Assembly (NCBI GenBank): GCA_902775595.1
Contig: CACYNF010000015.1
Span: forward strand, 1 to 39,802
DNA: 39,802 bases
Direction of reading: 5' to 3'
From: an uncultured bacterium
GTDB taxonomy: Bacteria; Verrucomicrobiota; Kiritimatiellia; RFP12; UBA1067
Positions 32,594 to 39,614 of this stretch are shown in pieces; within the stretch, counting starts at the first letter, position 1; each line of letters starts with the position of its first letter. The notes beneath the pieces are model-generated. The model searched no databases. It had not been told where the DNA came from and was given only the letters and a program-made list of their open reading frames with translations. Position numbers and translations under genes: made by a program.

Positions 32594-33837
32594 ACGGACT
32601 GGACATATTTGAAAATTCCGGCGACGGATACTCGCGGGTCGTCAGCGGCTCGAAGTGGACGGTTGCTTCGCTGAACTATGCGCCGAGGTTCGACGAGAGA
32701 AACATCGTCGACCTTGAACGCCACAACCTTACCGACGAGACGTTCGTCCTGCTCTCCGGATCGGCGACGCTTATCGTAGGAGATGATGCTGAGCGCATCC
32801 TGATGGAACCGCTGAAGATCTACAATGTCCGTGCCGGCGCGTGGCACAACATCGTCGTTTCGCCAGACGCGCGCGTGCTTGTTGTCGAAAACGCCGACAC
32901 GTCAAAGGACAATACCGAGTACCTTGACCTGAAGACGCGCAAGGTTTTCAGAAAGCATCCGTCGTTTGAGGAAGTTCTGCCGGGAACGTTTCTCCTCAAG
33001 GTTCCATTCGGGCCGGTGTGGACGGGGATAATCCTCGTGCGCGGCGAAAAGAACTTCCTTGTCGATTCATCTCATCTCGAGCCGGAGCGGTATTTGATTC
33101 CGGCACTGGCGGAACTCGGAATGAAGCCTGGCGACATCAACTGGCTTCTCTGCACACACGTACACGGCGATCATATCGGCGGACACCATTCCCTGCACGA
33201 GAAGTACGGCGTGAAGGTCGCGACGCTCGACTCCACCGCCGACGCGCTGCGCGATCCTGTGAAGGTGGCGATTCGCGTCAGGACGCACTTCCCCAAAAAC
33301 TCGCCGCCACCGCAGTCGTACCTGAAGGGCGTCGAGCCGGACAAGCTGCTTGCGGAGGGAGAGCTTCTCGAAGGACGACTCCGCGCGATTGCCGCGCCGG
33401 GGCATGACGACGACTGCCTCGTGTGGATCGACACGAAGACGGGCACGGCGTTCACCGGCGACTCGCTTCAGGCGAACGGTACGGTCTGCCAGGGAATCGC
33501 GTTCTACCGCGACCTTGCGGCATACAGGCAGACGCTTGCGAAACTTGCGAAGGAGAACATCGAGAACATCGTCTGCGGACACGACTACGACGGGATTGGA
33601 TCGGTTCTGCGCGGGAAGGCGAATGTCGCCGCCGCGCTGCGGTATAGCGAAGAGCGCGTGAAGCTATACGCGGAACGTATCGCTGCGTATCTGAAGGATG
33701 GCGTTCCTGTGGAAAGCGAGCCTGTTTCGCTCGCCGAAAAGCTGATCCGAGAGGTTGGCTGCGGGGTTCCCGAAAAGTTGTTCCTTGCCCTGCACACGGT
33801 TTCGGAGCATTTGAAGGAGCTGGGACATGACGGTTGA
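32590..33837 (+). CDS. Cupin-metallo-beta-lactamase fusion protein
   Basis: The 415-residue protein joins two domains. Residues 1-115 look like a cupin: DETFVLLSGSATLIVG (about 48-63), then LKIYNVRAGAWHNIVVSPDARVLVVEN (about 76-102). Residues 120-340 form a metallo-beta-lactamase hydrolase: TFLLKVPFGPVWTGIILV, CTHVHGDHIGGHH (about 187-199) as the metal motif, APGHDDDC (about 269-276), FTGDSL and CGHDYDG for the remaining ligands. A helical tail follows. MBL hydrolases in sugar pathways are often lactonases or thioesterases; a lactonase between the SDR and dehydratase would fit the pathway, but this is inference. It overlaps both neighbours. Confidence 0.8.
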   Translation: MNGLDIFENSGDGYSRVVSGSKWTVASLNYAPRFDERNIVDLERHNLTDETFVLLSGSATLIVGDDAERILMEPLKIYNVRAGAWHNIVVSPDARVLVVENADTSKDNTEYLDLKTRKVFRKHPSFEEVLPGTFLLKVPFGPVWTGIILVRGEKNFLVDSSHLEPERYLIPALAELGMKPGDINWLLCTHVHGDHIGGHHSLHEKYGVKVATLDSTADALRDPVKVAIRVRTHFPKNSPPPQSYLKGVEPDKLLAEGELLEGRLRAIAAPGHDDDCLVWIDTKTGTAFTGDSLQANGTVCQGIAFYRDLAAYRQTLAKLAKENIENIVCGHDYDGIGSVLRGKANVAAALRYSEERVKLYAERIAAYLKDGVPVESEPVSLAEKLIREVGCGVPEKLFLALHTVSEHLKELGHDG

Positions 33838-34879
33838 AGAACTGAGAGAGGCCGGTAATCCATGCTGGGTAGACGTCCTGCCGGCAGGAGATTTTCTCGC
33901 TCTGGCCGACAAGACGGTTCTTCACGCGGGGCCGCCGATTGAATTCGGCCGCATGTGCGCCGGACACAAACGAAGCATGGTCAATGCGTGTCTTTTCGAG
34001 GGCTGGGCGAAGACGGAGGGTGAGGCGACGCGGCTTCTCGAGCGGGGAGAGGTGAAGTGTGAGGCGGCGTGCGACTACGCTGCGGACGGTTCAGGCTACG
34101 GAATCATCACAAAGTCCGTTCCGCTTCTAGTCGTAGAAGACCGCGACTACGGCTCGCGCGCGGGGCTGTTTCCGGCGGAAGGGCGCTTTGGCGGCGGATT
34201 CTGCGGGTGGGGCGTCTATTCCGCCGAGATCGCGGCGAATCTCGCATGGATGCGCGACACGCTATTTGCCGAGCTTATGTCCGTCATAAAGGACGCGGGC
34301 GGCTTTCCGATGAAGGACCTCTTCTCGGAGGCGCGACGGATGGGCGACGAGCTCCACTCGTGCCAGAAGGCGATTGACGCGCTCTTCACGCGTGCGATAA
34401 TTCCGTATGCGCTCAAGTGTAGCAATGCGTCGGAGCTTCTCGACTACTTTGCCACGACAAACCGCTTCACGCACAACTTCGGGCAGGCATCGAGCCGTGC
34501 GCTTCTGCTGGGGCTCGAGAAAAAGGGTGTGCGCGGTTTCCTGACCGCAGCGGGCGGCAACGGCGTCGAGTACGGAATCAAGGTCGCCGGATCGGGGAAA
34601 TGGTACACGGCTCCGGCCCCCATGATAGACGGGCCGTATCTCGTCGCTGGCGCGAAGCGCGAAAACCAGCTGCCGTGGCTCGGCGACAGCTCCATTACGG
34701 AATGCCGTGGATGGGGCGGACGCATCCGGCCCGTGAATCCCGCAGTGAAGGGCGGTGCCGTCATAAACGGCGGCATGATGGACGTCAACGGAGGGTGGAT
34801 GGGCGCCGGCTCCACACGAATTCCGCAAGAGTGCTTAGAGAAGGCAAAGGAGGACGGACATGAACTTCAACTGGCTTGA
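33827..34879 (+). CDS. DUF1116 (YlbE/AllG-like) family protein
   Basis: The 350-residue protein shows the DUF1116 pattern: WVDVLPAGDF, then KTVLHAGPPIEFGRMCAGHK (about 29-48), MVNACLFEGWA, VEDRDYGSRAGLFPAEGRFGGGF (about 102-124), ARRMGDELHSCQKA, GFLTAAGGNGVEYGIKVAG (about 235-253), WYTAPAPMIDGPYL and LGDSSITECRGWGG (about 285-298). In E. coli the relative is a subunit needed for oxamate carbamoyltransferase in allantoin breakdown, next to FdrA. Here there is no FdrA or DUF2877 partner; the setting is sugar-acid catabolism. It is shorter than many family members. The start overlaps the previous gene by 11 bases, and its end overlaps the transporter gene by 20. Confidence 0.78.
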   Translation: MTVEELREAGNPCWVDVLPAGDFLALADKTVLHAGPPIEFGRMCAGHKRSMVNACLFEGWAKTEGEATRLLERGEVKCEAACDYAADGSGYGIITKSVPLLVVEDRDYGSRAGLFPAEGRFGGGFCGWGVYSAEIAANLAWMRDTLFAELMSVIKDAGGFPMKDLFSEARRMGDELHSCQKAIDALFTRAIIPYALKCSNASELLDYFATTNRFTHNFGQASSRALLLGLEKKGVRGFLTAAGGNGVEYGIKVAGSGKWYTAPAPMIDGPYLVAGAKRENQLPWLGDSSITECRGWGGRIRPVNPAVKGGAVINGGMMDVNGGWMGAGSTRIPQECLEKAKEDGHELQLA

Positions 34880-36515
34880 TGTACTCGTCATCGCCGCGTT
34901 CTTCGTGGCGTTGCTGGCCATTCCCGCGTTCGCCGCGTTCAGGTCCAAGCGCGGCGACAGCGCGGAGTACTTCAAGGGCGCGAACTCGATGCCGTGGTGG
35001 TTGATCGGCGTCTCGATGGTCGCCGCGACGACATCGACCAACTCCGCCAACCTCTTCACTGAGATAATACGCCGCGACGGGCTTTCGGGTAACTGGGTCT
35101 GGTGGGCGTTCCTCACCACGGGAATGCTGACGGTTTTCGTGTATTCGAGATTGTGGGTGCGATCCGGAGCGGCGACAGACATTGCGTTCTACGAGCTGCG
35201 CTACTCCGGTCGACCCGCCGCCTTCCTTCGTGGCTTCAGGGCGCTTTATCTCGGTGTCATCTACAATCTTGTCGTCATGGCGACGGTGCTTCTTGGCGCG
35301 GTGAAGATAGGCGTCGTCATGTTCGGGGTGTCTGCTTCCACGGTGCTTGTAGTTACGGCTGTCGCGTCGCTCGCCTATTCGTGCCTCAGCGGAATCCGCG
35401 GGACCATCTACACCGACTTCTTCCTTTTCGCTGTTGTGATGGCCGGTGCGTTTGCCGTCATGTTCTACGGCGTGAACCATCCGGCGGTCGGTGGCTGGTC
35501 CTCGCTGATGGAGAATCCAGCCGTTGCGTCGAAGCTGTCGTTCCTGCCCGACTTCTCCAAGACCGACGCGCTTGTCGCCGTTTTCGTGATTCCTGTCGCG
35601 GTGCAGTGGTGGAACGTGTGGTACTCCGGGTCTGAGCCGGGCGGTGGGGGGTACATCGTGCAGCGGATGCTGACCGCCAAGTCGCAGGGCCACGCTCTGG
35701 GCGGGACTCTGTTCTTCAACGTGCTGAACTATGCGCTTCGTCCGTGGCCGTGGTACATAGCGGCGTTTGCGTCAATCTTGATATTCCCCGACCTTGACTC
35801 GATACGCGCCGCGTTTCCGGGAGTCGATCCGGCTCTCGTAGGCGACGACATGGCATATCCCGCGATGATAAAGGTCGTCCCCAACGGCTGGGTGGGGCTT
35901 GTCGCGGCGTCGCTTATGGGCGCGCTCTTCTCGACGGTCGCCGCGCAGCTGTCGATGGGAGCGAACTACGTCACGAACGACATCTGGAAGCGCTTTGTCC
36001 GGAAGGAGGCGTCGGACCGCGAGATGATCCTTGTCGCCCGTGCCGCGTCTGCGGTTCTAATGGTCTTAGGATGCTTCCTCGCGCCGCTCCTCGAAAGCGC
36101 CAAGGCGGGATTCGACCTGATGGTGCAGGTCGGTGCAGGCACGGGACTCGTTTTTCTTCTCAGATGGTTCTGGATGCGCATAAACGCTTGGACGGAGATA
36201 GTCGCGATGGCCGTCTCGTTCCTCTGCGCCGTGTTTTTCCAGCTCGTCTGGCCGCATATCTCGGAGACGCCGCTCCTCTTCTGGCAGAAGCTCCTTTTCA
36301 CTATAGCCGTTACGTCCGCAGCCTGGCTCGTCGCCACCTTCCTCACGCGCCCGGAAAATCCCGATACGGTCGCGAAGTTCAGGGCGCTTGTCCGCGCCGA
36401 TGGACGCGATGTCGGCAAAGGCGTTCTTATGACTTTCCTCGCGTCCGTCGCCATCTTTGCGTTCATGGCTCTCGTCTCCCGCCTCGTTTGCTCCTGTAGC
36501 TCGCAGAGGTATTGA
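34860..36515 (+). CDS. SSS-family sodium:solute symporter
   Basis: The 551-residue membrane protein belongs to the sodium/solute symporters (SGLT-like). SAEYFKGANSMPWWLIGVSMVAATTSTNS-type sequence at about 33-61 is the diagnostic second-helix region (GANSMPWWLIGVSMVAATT). It has about 13 to 14 hydrophobic helices. As the last gene of the operon, overlapping DUF1116 by 20 bases, it probably imports the substrate: a sugar, uronate or aldonate. An AAAGGAGG ribosome site lies just before its ATG, inside the DUF1116 coding sequence. Confidence 0.9.
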   Translation: MNFNWLDVLVIAAFFVALLAIPAFAAFRSKRGDSAEYFKGANSMPWWLIGVSMVAATTSTNSANLFTEIIRRDGLSGNWVWWAFLTTGMLTVFVYSRLWVRSGAATDIAFYELRYSGRPAAFLRGFRALYLGVIYNLVVMATVLLGAVKIGVVMFGVSASTVLVVTAVASLAYSCLSGIRGTIYTDFFLFAVVMAGAFAVMFYGVNHPAVGGWSSLMENPAVASKLSFLPDFSKTDALVAVFVIPVAVQWWNVWYSGSEPGGGGYIVQRMLTAKSQGHALGGTLFFNVLNYALRPWPWYIAAFASILIFPDLDSIRAAFPGVDPALVGDDMAYPAMIKVVPNGWVGLVAASLMGALFSTVAAQLSMGANYVTNDIWKRFVRKEASDREMILVARAASAVLMVLGCFLAPLLESAKAGFDLMVQVGAGTGLVFLLRWFWMRINAWTEIVAMAVSFLCAVFFQLVWPHISETPLLFWQKLLFTIAVTSAAWLVATFLTRPENPDTVAKFRALVRADGRDVGKGVLMTFLASVAIFAFMALVSRLVCSCSSQRY

Positions 36516-36574
36516 GAGCGCATGCGGCCATTTTGTGATTGAGAAGTTTGGACAGACATGATGACACATTGGTG

Positions 36575-36617
36575 AAAATGTCACAAAATTTTACATTCAG
36601 GGATTCTGTGACATTTT
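36575..36617 (+). terminator. Hairpin after the symporter gene (first TGTCACA/TGTGACA dyad)
   Basis: AAAATGTCACA (36575-36585) pairs with TGTGACATTTT (36607-36617) over 11 bases with a 21-base loop and one more T. It could end the catabolic operon. The same half-sites recur exactly 55 bases later, so it may instead or also be an operator. Confidence 0.5.
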
Positions 36618-36668
36618 TGCAGGCGAAGTAAAGTGTCACAAAAACTATCGTTTTTAGTCTTTGTGACA
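36579..36668. promoter_or_regulatory. Two TGTCACA/TGTGACA dyads, 55 bases apart
   Basis: TGTCACAAAA occurs at 36579 and 36634, and TGTGACATTTT at 36607 and 36662 (the latter beginning TGTGAC at 36662 within TTTGTGACATTTT). In each pair the half-sites start 28 bases apart, and the pairs are 55 bases apart. The sequence between is not conserved, which points to selection on the half-sites, as in repressor operators. They lie just before the promoter of the candidate RNA. Confidence 0.5.
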
Positions 36669-36685
36669 TTTTGCTGTTGACCCCC

Positions 36686-36715
36686 TTGCGTACCCAATCC
36701 ACTTTTTGCTATAAT
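36686..36715 (+). promoter_or_regulatory. Promoter of the structured RNA/DUF3800 unit
   Basis: TTGCGT (36686-36691) lies 18 bases before TATAAT (36710-36715), which carries the TG extension at 36707. The predicted start falls at about 36722, exactly where the first hairpin of the RNA begins. Confidence 0.6.
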
Positions 36716-36722
36716 GCGTGTC

Positions 36723-36806
36723 GATGAAGGCCGCAAGGCCGGATTCATCTGGATGCGGGGGGATTGTCCTCGCCTTAAGTGACGAGAAGTGATTCCCGTC
36801 ACTTTT
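36723..36806 (+). ncRNA. Candidate structured RNA upstream of DUF3800 gene (three hairpins)
   Basis: Three consecutive hairpins fill the leader. Hairpin 1: GATGAA (36723-36728) with TTCATC (36744-36749), enclosing GGCC-GCAA-GGCC with a GNRA tetraloop. Hairpin 2: GCGGGG (36755-36760) with CCTCGC (36768-36773). Hairpin 3: AAGTGACG (36777-36784) with CGTCACTT (36797-36804), then GAA/TTC closing a GTGA tetraloop, followed by TTTGTTTT. Structured RNAs named DUF3800 motifs have been described upstream of DUF3800 genes; this one has the right setting, but I cannot say whether it matches a known class. Hairpin 3 plus its T-rich tail may also be an intrinsic terminator, giving a free RNA of about 85 bases. 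Confidence 0.6.
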
Positions 36807-36828
36807 GTTTTCCAAACGAGCAAGCGAC

Positions 36829-37527
36829 ATGGCAAAAGAAGCGTTGAGCATTTTTGTGGATGAATCGGGTGTTTTCAAATACCCAGATTCGTTGTCGCGT
36901 TTCTACATCCTGTCGCTTGTTCTCCACAACCAGGCGCAAAACATATCGCGTCCGCTTGCAGATTTGTCGCGGAGCGTTGCAGACCTTGGTTTTGACCCTG
37001 ACGACTTCGTGTTCCATGCGGGGCCGATAATCAGGAAAGAGGGCGGATACGCATTGTTGAGCCGCCATTGGAGAAGCCGTGTCTTTGACCGGATGATGAC
37101 GTTCGCTCGTAATGTTGATTTCCGCTACCATTGCATCAGCGTCGATAAACGTTTCGTCACTTCATCGGAACACATAGCCGAACGTCTGCGCGACGGCTTG
37201 CTCACCTTCATTGACAGACAATCCGAGATGATGTGTCAGTTCGAGAAGGTGAAAGTGTACTACGATTGCGGTCAGTCCGCCGTGACGAATCTCCTGCATG
37301 AGACTTTCTCATCCGTGCGCATGCCTTCCGTAGAGTTCGCTCAGAACGTCAAGCCATCACGATACAAGTTGTTTCAGGTCGCCGACCTTGTATGCACGGT
37401 CAAACTCATTGAGCAGAAGTTGGCTCATGGTGATTCGCTTACAGTTTCGGAAGAACGCTTCTTCGGTGGGGTACGAGCCTTCAAGCGCAACATCCTAAGA
37501 AAATTCAATCGCAAAGAAATCCCATAG
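36829..37527 (+). CDS. DUF3800 family protein (RNase H-like fold)
   Basis: The 232-residue protein has the DUF3800 pattern of acidic residues: IFVDESGVF (about 8-16), YYDCGQ (about 144-149) and FQVADLVC (about 182-189), as expected for an RNase H-like metal site. Its function is unknown; members occur in mobile and defence-related contexts and next to structured RNAs. The ATG at 36829 is chosen; a TTG at 36805 is in frame but lies in the T-rich tail of the third hairpin. Base composition is less GC-rich than the neighbouring operon, which fits horizontal transfer. No other gene appears to be in its transcript. Confidence 0.85.
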   Translation: MAKEALSIFVDESGVFKYPDSLSRFYILSLVLHNQAQNISRPLADLSRSVADLGFDPDDFVFHAGPIIRKEGGYALLSRHWRSRVFDRMMTFARNVDFRYHCISVDKRFVTSSEHIAERLRDGLLTFIDRQSEMMCQFEKVKVYYDCGQSAVTNLLHETFSSVRMPSVEFAQNVKPSRYKLFQVADLVCTVKLIEQKLAHGDSLTVSEERFFGGVRAFKRNILRKFNRKEIP

Positions 37528-37726
37528 CACACGGCTTCAACCTTTGTGTCCTTTATGGTCGTTCTATACGGCTAAAAAAGGGAGAACTTGCGCCGTCTGT
37601 CGAGGCTGATGGATACTTCGACTCGATAGTGCCAGCTTCCTGGCTGCTGGGGATGTAGACTGGTTAGTTTGGCGCAGTTGGACCGACTGTCCCTGGAGTC
37701 GACCATAAGTCGATTTCGTTTTGGTT

Positions 37727-37739
37727 ATGTAAATTACAT
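37727..37739. promoter_or_regulatory. Palindromic operator candidate
   Basis: ATGTAA-A-TTACAT is a perfect odd-length palindrome centred 41 bases before the following TATAAT. The position just upstream of the -35 region suits an activator or repressor site. Confidence 0.4.
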
Positions 37740-37770
37740 CGCGAAAATTATGTTTGCACGCGGAAGACTA

Positions 37771-37779
37771 TGTTATAAT
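37771..37779 (+). promoter_or_regulatory. Extended -10 promoter of the glycosidase-like gene
   Basis: TGTTATAAT ends nine bases before an ATG at 37789, the exact gap seen at parE and tkt. That ATG opens only a five-codon frame (MKHAG, stop at 37804-37806). Confidence 0.6.
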
Positions 37780-37824
37780 AACTGCAGAATGAAACATGCA
37801 GGATAATTTCGAAGGAGAAATGGC

Positions 37825-39588
37825 TTGGGAGCTTTGACGATATTTGCGGCTACCGCAGTGCTGAACTGGACGATGCCAGATGGCAGGATCGTCACGGAGA
37901 CGTATGATCTCGAACCCGTCGATGGCGGTGTGAGGCTTGAGGTGAGCCGCGACAAGATTCTGTCAATGAAGGCGAAAAGCCTTGACATCACGCCCGACTT
38001 CGCCCGCGCACGGAAGGGTGATGACGGATTCTGGGTGTTCTCAAGCGGCGAGTGCGGCACGTTCCGATGCGACGAGGGAAAGGCCGAGTGCAACCGCTGG
38101 CAGCTGATGAGCGTTTACGGAATGAAGACACCCAAGTGCACGTTCGCCGCGATCGTCAAGAAGCTCAAGTACTACTTCACGACGCGAGTGACGGCGAAGG
38201 GCGGGGAATACCGCATGAGCTGCGTCCTTGGCGAGGAGCTGTGCCGCGCTCCTTACGAAGACTTCGAGATCGAGTTCAGGATGCTTGAAGGGAAGGAAGC
38301 GACGATGGGAGGAATCGCGCGCGCCTATCGCGACTATCAGATAAAGCGCGGCGCGGCAAAGCCGCTGAAAGAACGTGCCGCATCGAACGCAGTACTAAGG
38401 GCAGCGATAGACTCGCCCGAGATCCGCATCCGTCAGGCGTGGAAGCCCGTTCCGCCGCTCGTTCTCGAGCAGACCCCGGAAGACGAACCGCCCGTCACGC
38501 CGCACGTGACTTTCGACCGCGTCGTAGACATCGCCCGGTCCCTCAAGGCGGCGGGCGTGAAGAACGCCGAGCTTTGCCTCGTCGGATGGAACATCGGCGG
38601 ACACGACGGTAGATGGCCGCAGTCGTTCCCCGCCGAACCAGTGCTTGGCGGCGATGCGAAGCTGAAGGAATGCGTCAAGGCCGTGCGCGACATGGGCTAT
38701 CTGATTGTTCCGCACGGCAACTACCTCGACGCCTACCGCATCGCCGACTCGTGGGATGAGGAATGGCTCGCCAAGACTGCGGATGGCGGATTCCCCGAAA
38801 GCAGCGGTGCGTGGGGCGGCGGCAAGAGTATGCGTATCTGCCCGCAGCGTGCATACGAGCGCTTCATGAGCCGCGACATGTGGCGCATGGGCGCATACGG
38901 CTTCAAGGGACTCGGCTACTTCGACGTGGTGAGCATCGTGCCGGCGGATGAATGCCACGACCCGCGCCATCCCGTCAACCGCGACGAGGGGGCGAAATGG
39001 TGGGGGAAGGGCGCAGCGCTCTCGAAGCGCGTGTTCGGCGGGTTTGCGTCAGAAGGTGCGTTCGACCACTTCGTCGGCGACCTCGATTCCGCGCTCTACG
39101 TCTCCTTCAACGATCCATCTAAGCTGAATGTCGGACTCGTCGACCGCATGGCGCCGTTCCCCCAGCTCGTCTACAACGGCGTGTTCGCGATGAACCCGTT
39201 CACCCGCACCGTGAACTTCACGGCGCAGGAAAGATACTGGCAGCTGAAGCTGATAGAGTTCGGCGGACGCCCGACGTTCTATTTCTACTCGAAGTTCAAG
39301 CACGACGGCAAGAACTGGATGGGCGACGGAGACCTCGGCTGCGCGACGGACGCCGAACTTGAGAAGTCTGTCGCGAAGATCAAGGAAGGTGCAGACATCT
39401 ACGCCCAGCTTTCGCCGCTCCAGTACGAATTCATGGAAGAGCACGACCATCTTGGCGGCGACGTGTGGCGCACAACATATTCCAACGGCACCCGCGTCTA
39501 CGTCAACTACGGCATGACCGCAGCCACCGCCGACGGCATCTCCGTCCCTGCGGAGGGATGGAGGACAGTTCAGCTAACAAACCGGTAA
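37825..39588 (+). CDS. Glycosidase-like protein, possibly DUF5696/GH-like TIM barrel
   Basis: The 587-residue protein seems to have an N-terminal beta-rich domain (about 1-165, ending GIARAYRDYQIKRGAAKPL) and a barrel domain (about 225-480) with AELCLVGWNIGGHDGRWPQS, VRDMGYLIVPHGNYLDAY, GYFDVVSIVPADECHDP and similar strand-end motifs, then a small beta domain. This layout resembles DUF5696 and related putative glycosidases; I am not certain of the family. The TTG at 37825 is chosen because AAGGAG lies eight to nine bases before it; the ATG at 37820 is out of frame. An ATG at 37789 is in the same frame but a TAA at 37804 intervenes. Restoring that codon would give an RRR-plus-hydrophobic signal peptide, so the present start may be secondary. 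Confidence 0.6.
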   Translation: MGALTIFAATAVLNWTMPDGRIVTETYDLEPVDGGVRLEVSRDKILSMKAKSLDITPDFARARKGDDGFWVFSSGECGTFRCDEGKAECNRWQLMSVYGMKTPKCTFAAIVKKLKYYFTTRVTAKGGEYRMSCVLGEELCRAPYEDFEIEFRMLEGKEATMGGIARAYRDYQIKRGAAKPLKERAASNAVLRAAIDSPEIRIRQAWKPVPPLVLEQTPEDEPPVTPHVTFDRVVDIARSLKAAGVKNAELCLVGWNIGGHDGRWPQSFPAEPVLGGDAKLKECVKAVRDMGYLIVPHGNYLDAYRIADSWDEEWLAKTADGGFPESSGAWGGGKSMRICPQRAYERFMSRDMWRMGAYGFKGLGYFDVVSIVPADECHDPRHPVNRDEGAKWWGKGAALSKRVFGGFASEGAFDHFVGDLDSALYVSFNDPSKLNVGLVDRMAPFPQLVYNGVFAMNPFTRTVNFTAQERYWQLKLIEFGGRPTFYFYSKFKHDGKNWMGDGDLGCATDAELEKSVAKIKEGADIYAQLSPLQYEFMEEHDHLGGDVWRTTYSNGTRVYVNYGMTAATADGISVPAEGWRTVQLTNR

Positions 39589-39614
39589 ACAGACGAATAA
39601 GGCATAATAGAAAC

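Larger units (their letters stand above)
37528..37788. other. Spacer between DUF3800 and the glycosidase-like gene
   Basis: No gene is recognised. It includes GTTCTATACGGCTAAAA (37561-37577), a copy of the box before the YhcH and KDG kinase genes, followed by GGGAG and a 13-codon TTG frame, possibly the start of a lost gene. A palindrome ATGTAAATTACAT lies at 37727-37739, and the next promoter at 37771. Confidence 0.45.

Noticed and set aside
36575..36675. CRP/FNR binding sites
   Set aside because: TGTGA and TCACA are present but the half-sites of each pair face each other across about 21 bases, not the six-base gap of CRP sites.
36723..36806. Known metabolite riboswitch
   Set aside because: I compared it by eye with common classes (SAM, c-di-GMP, fluoride, guanidine, preQ1) and saw no matching core; the DUF3800 setting is the better lead.
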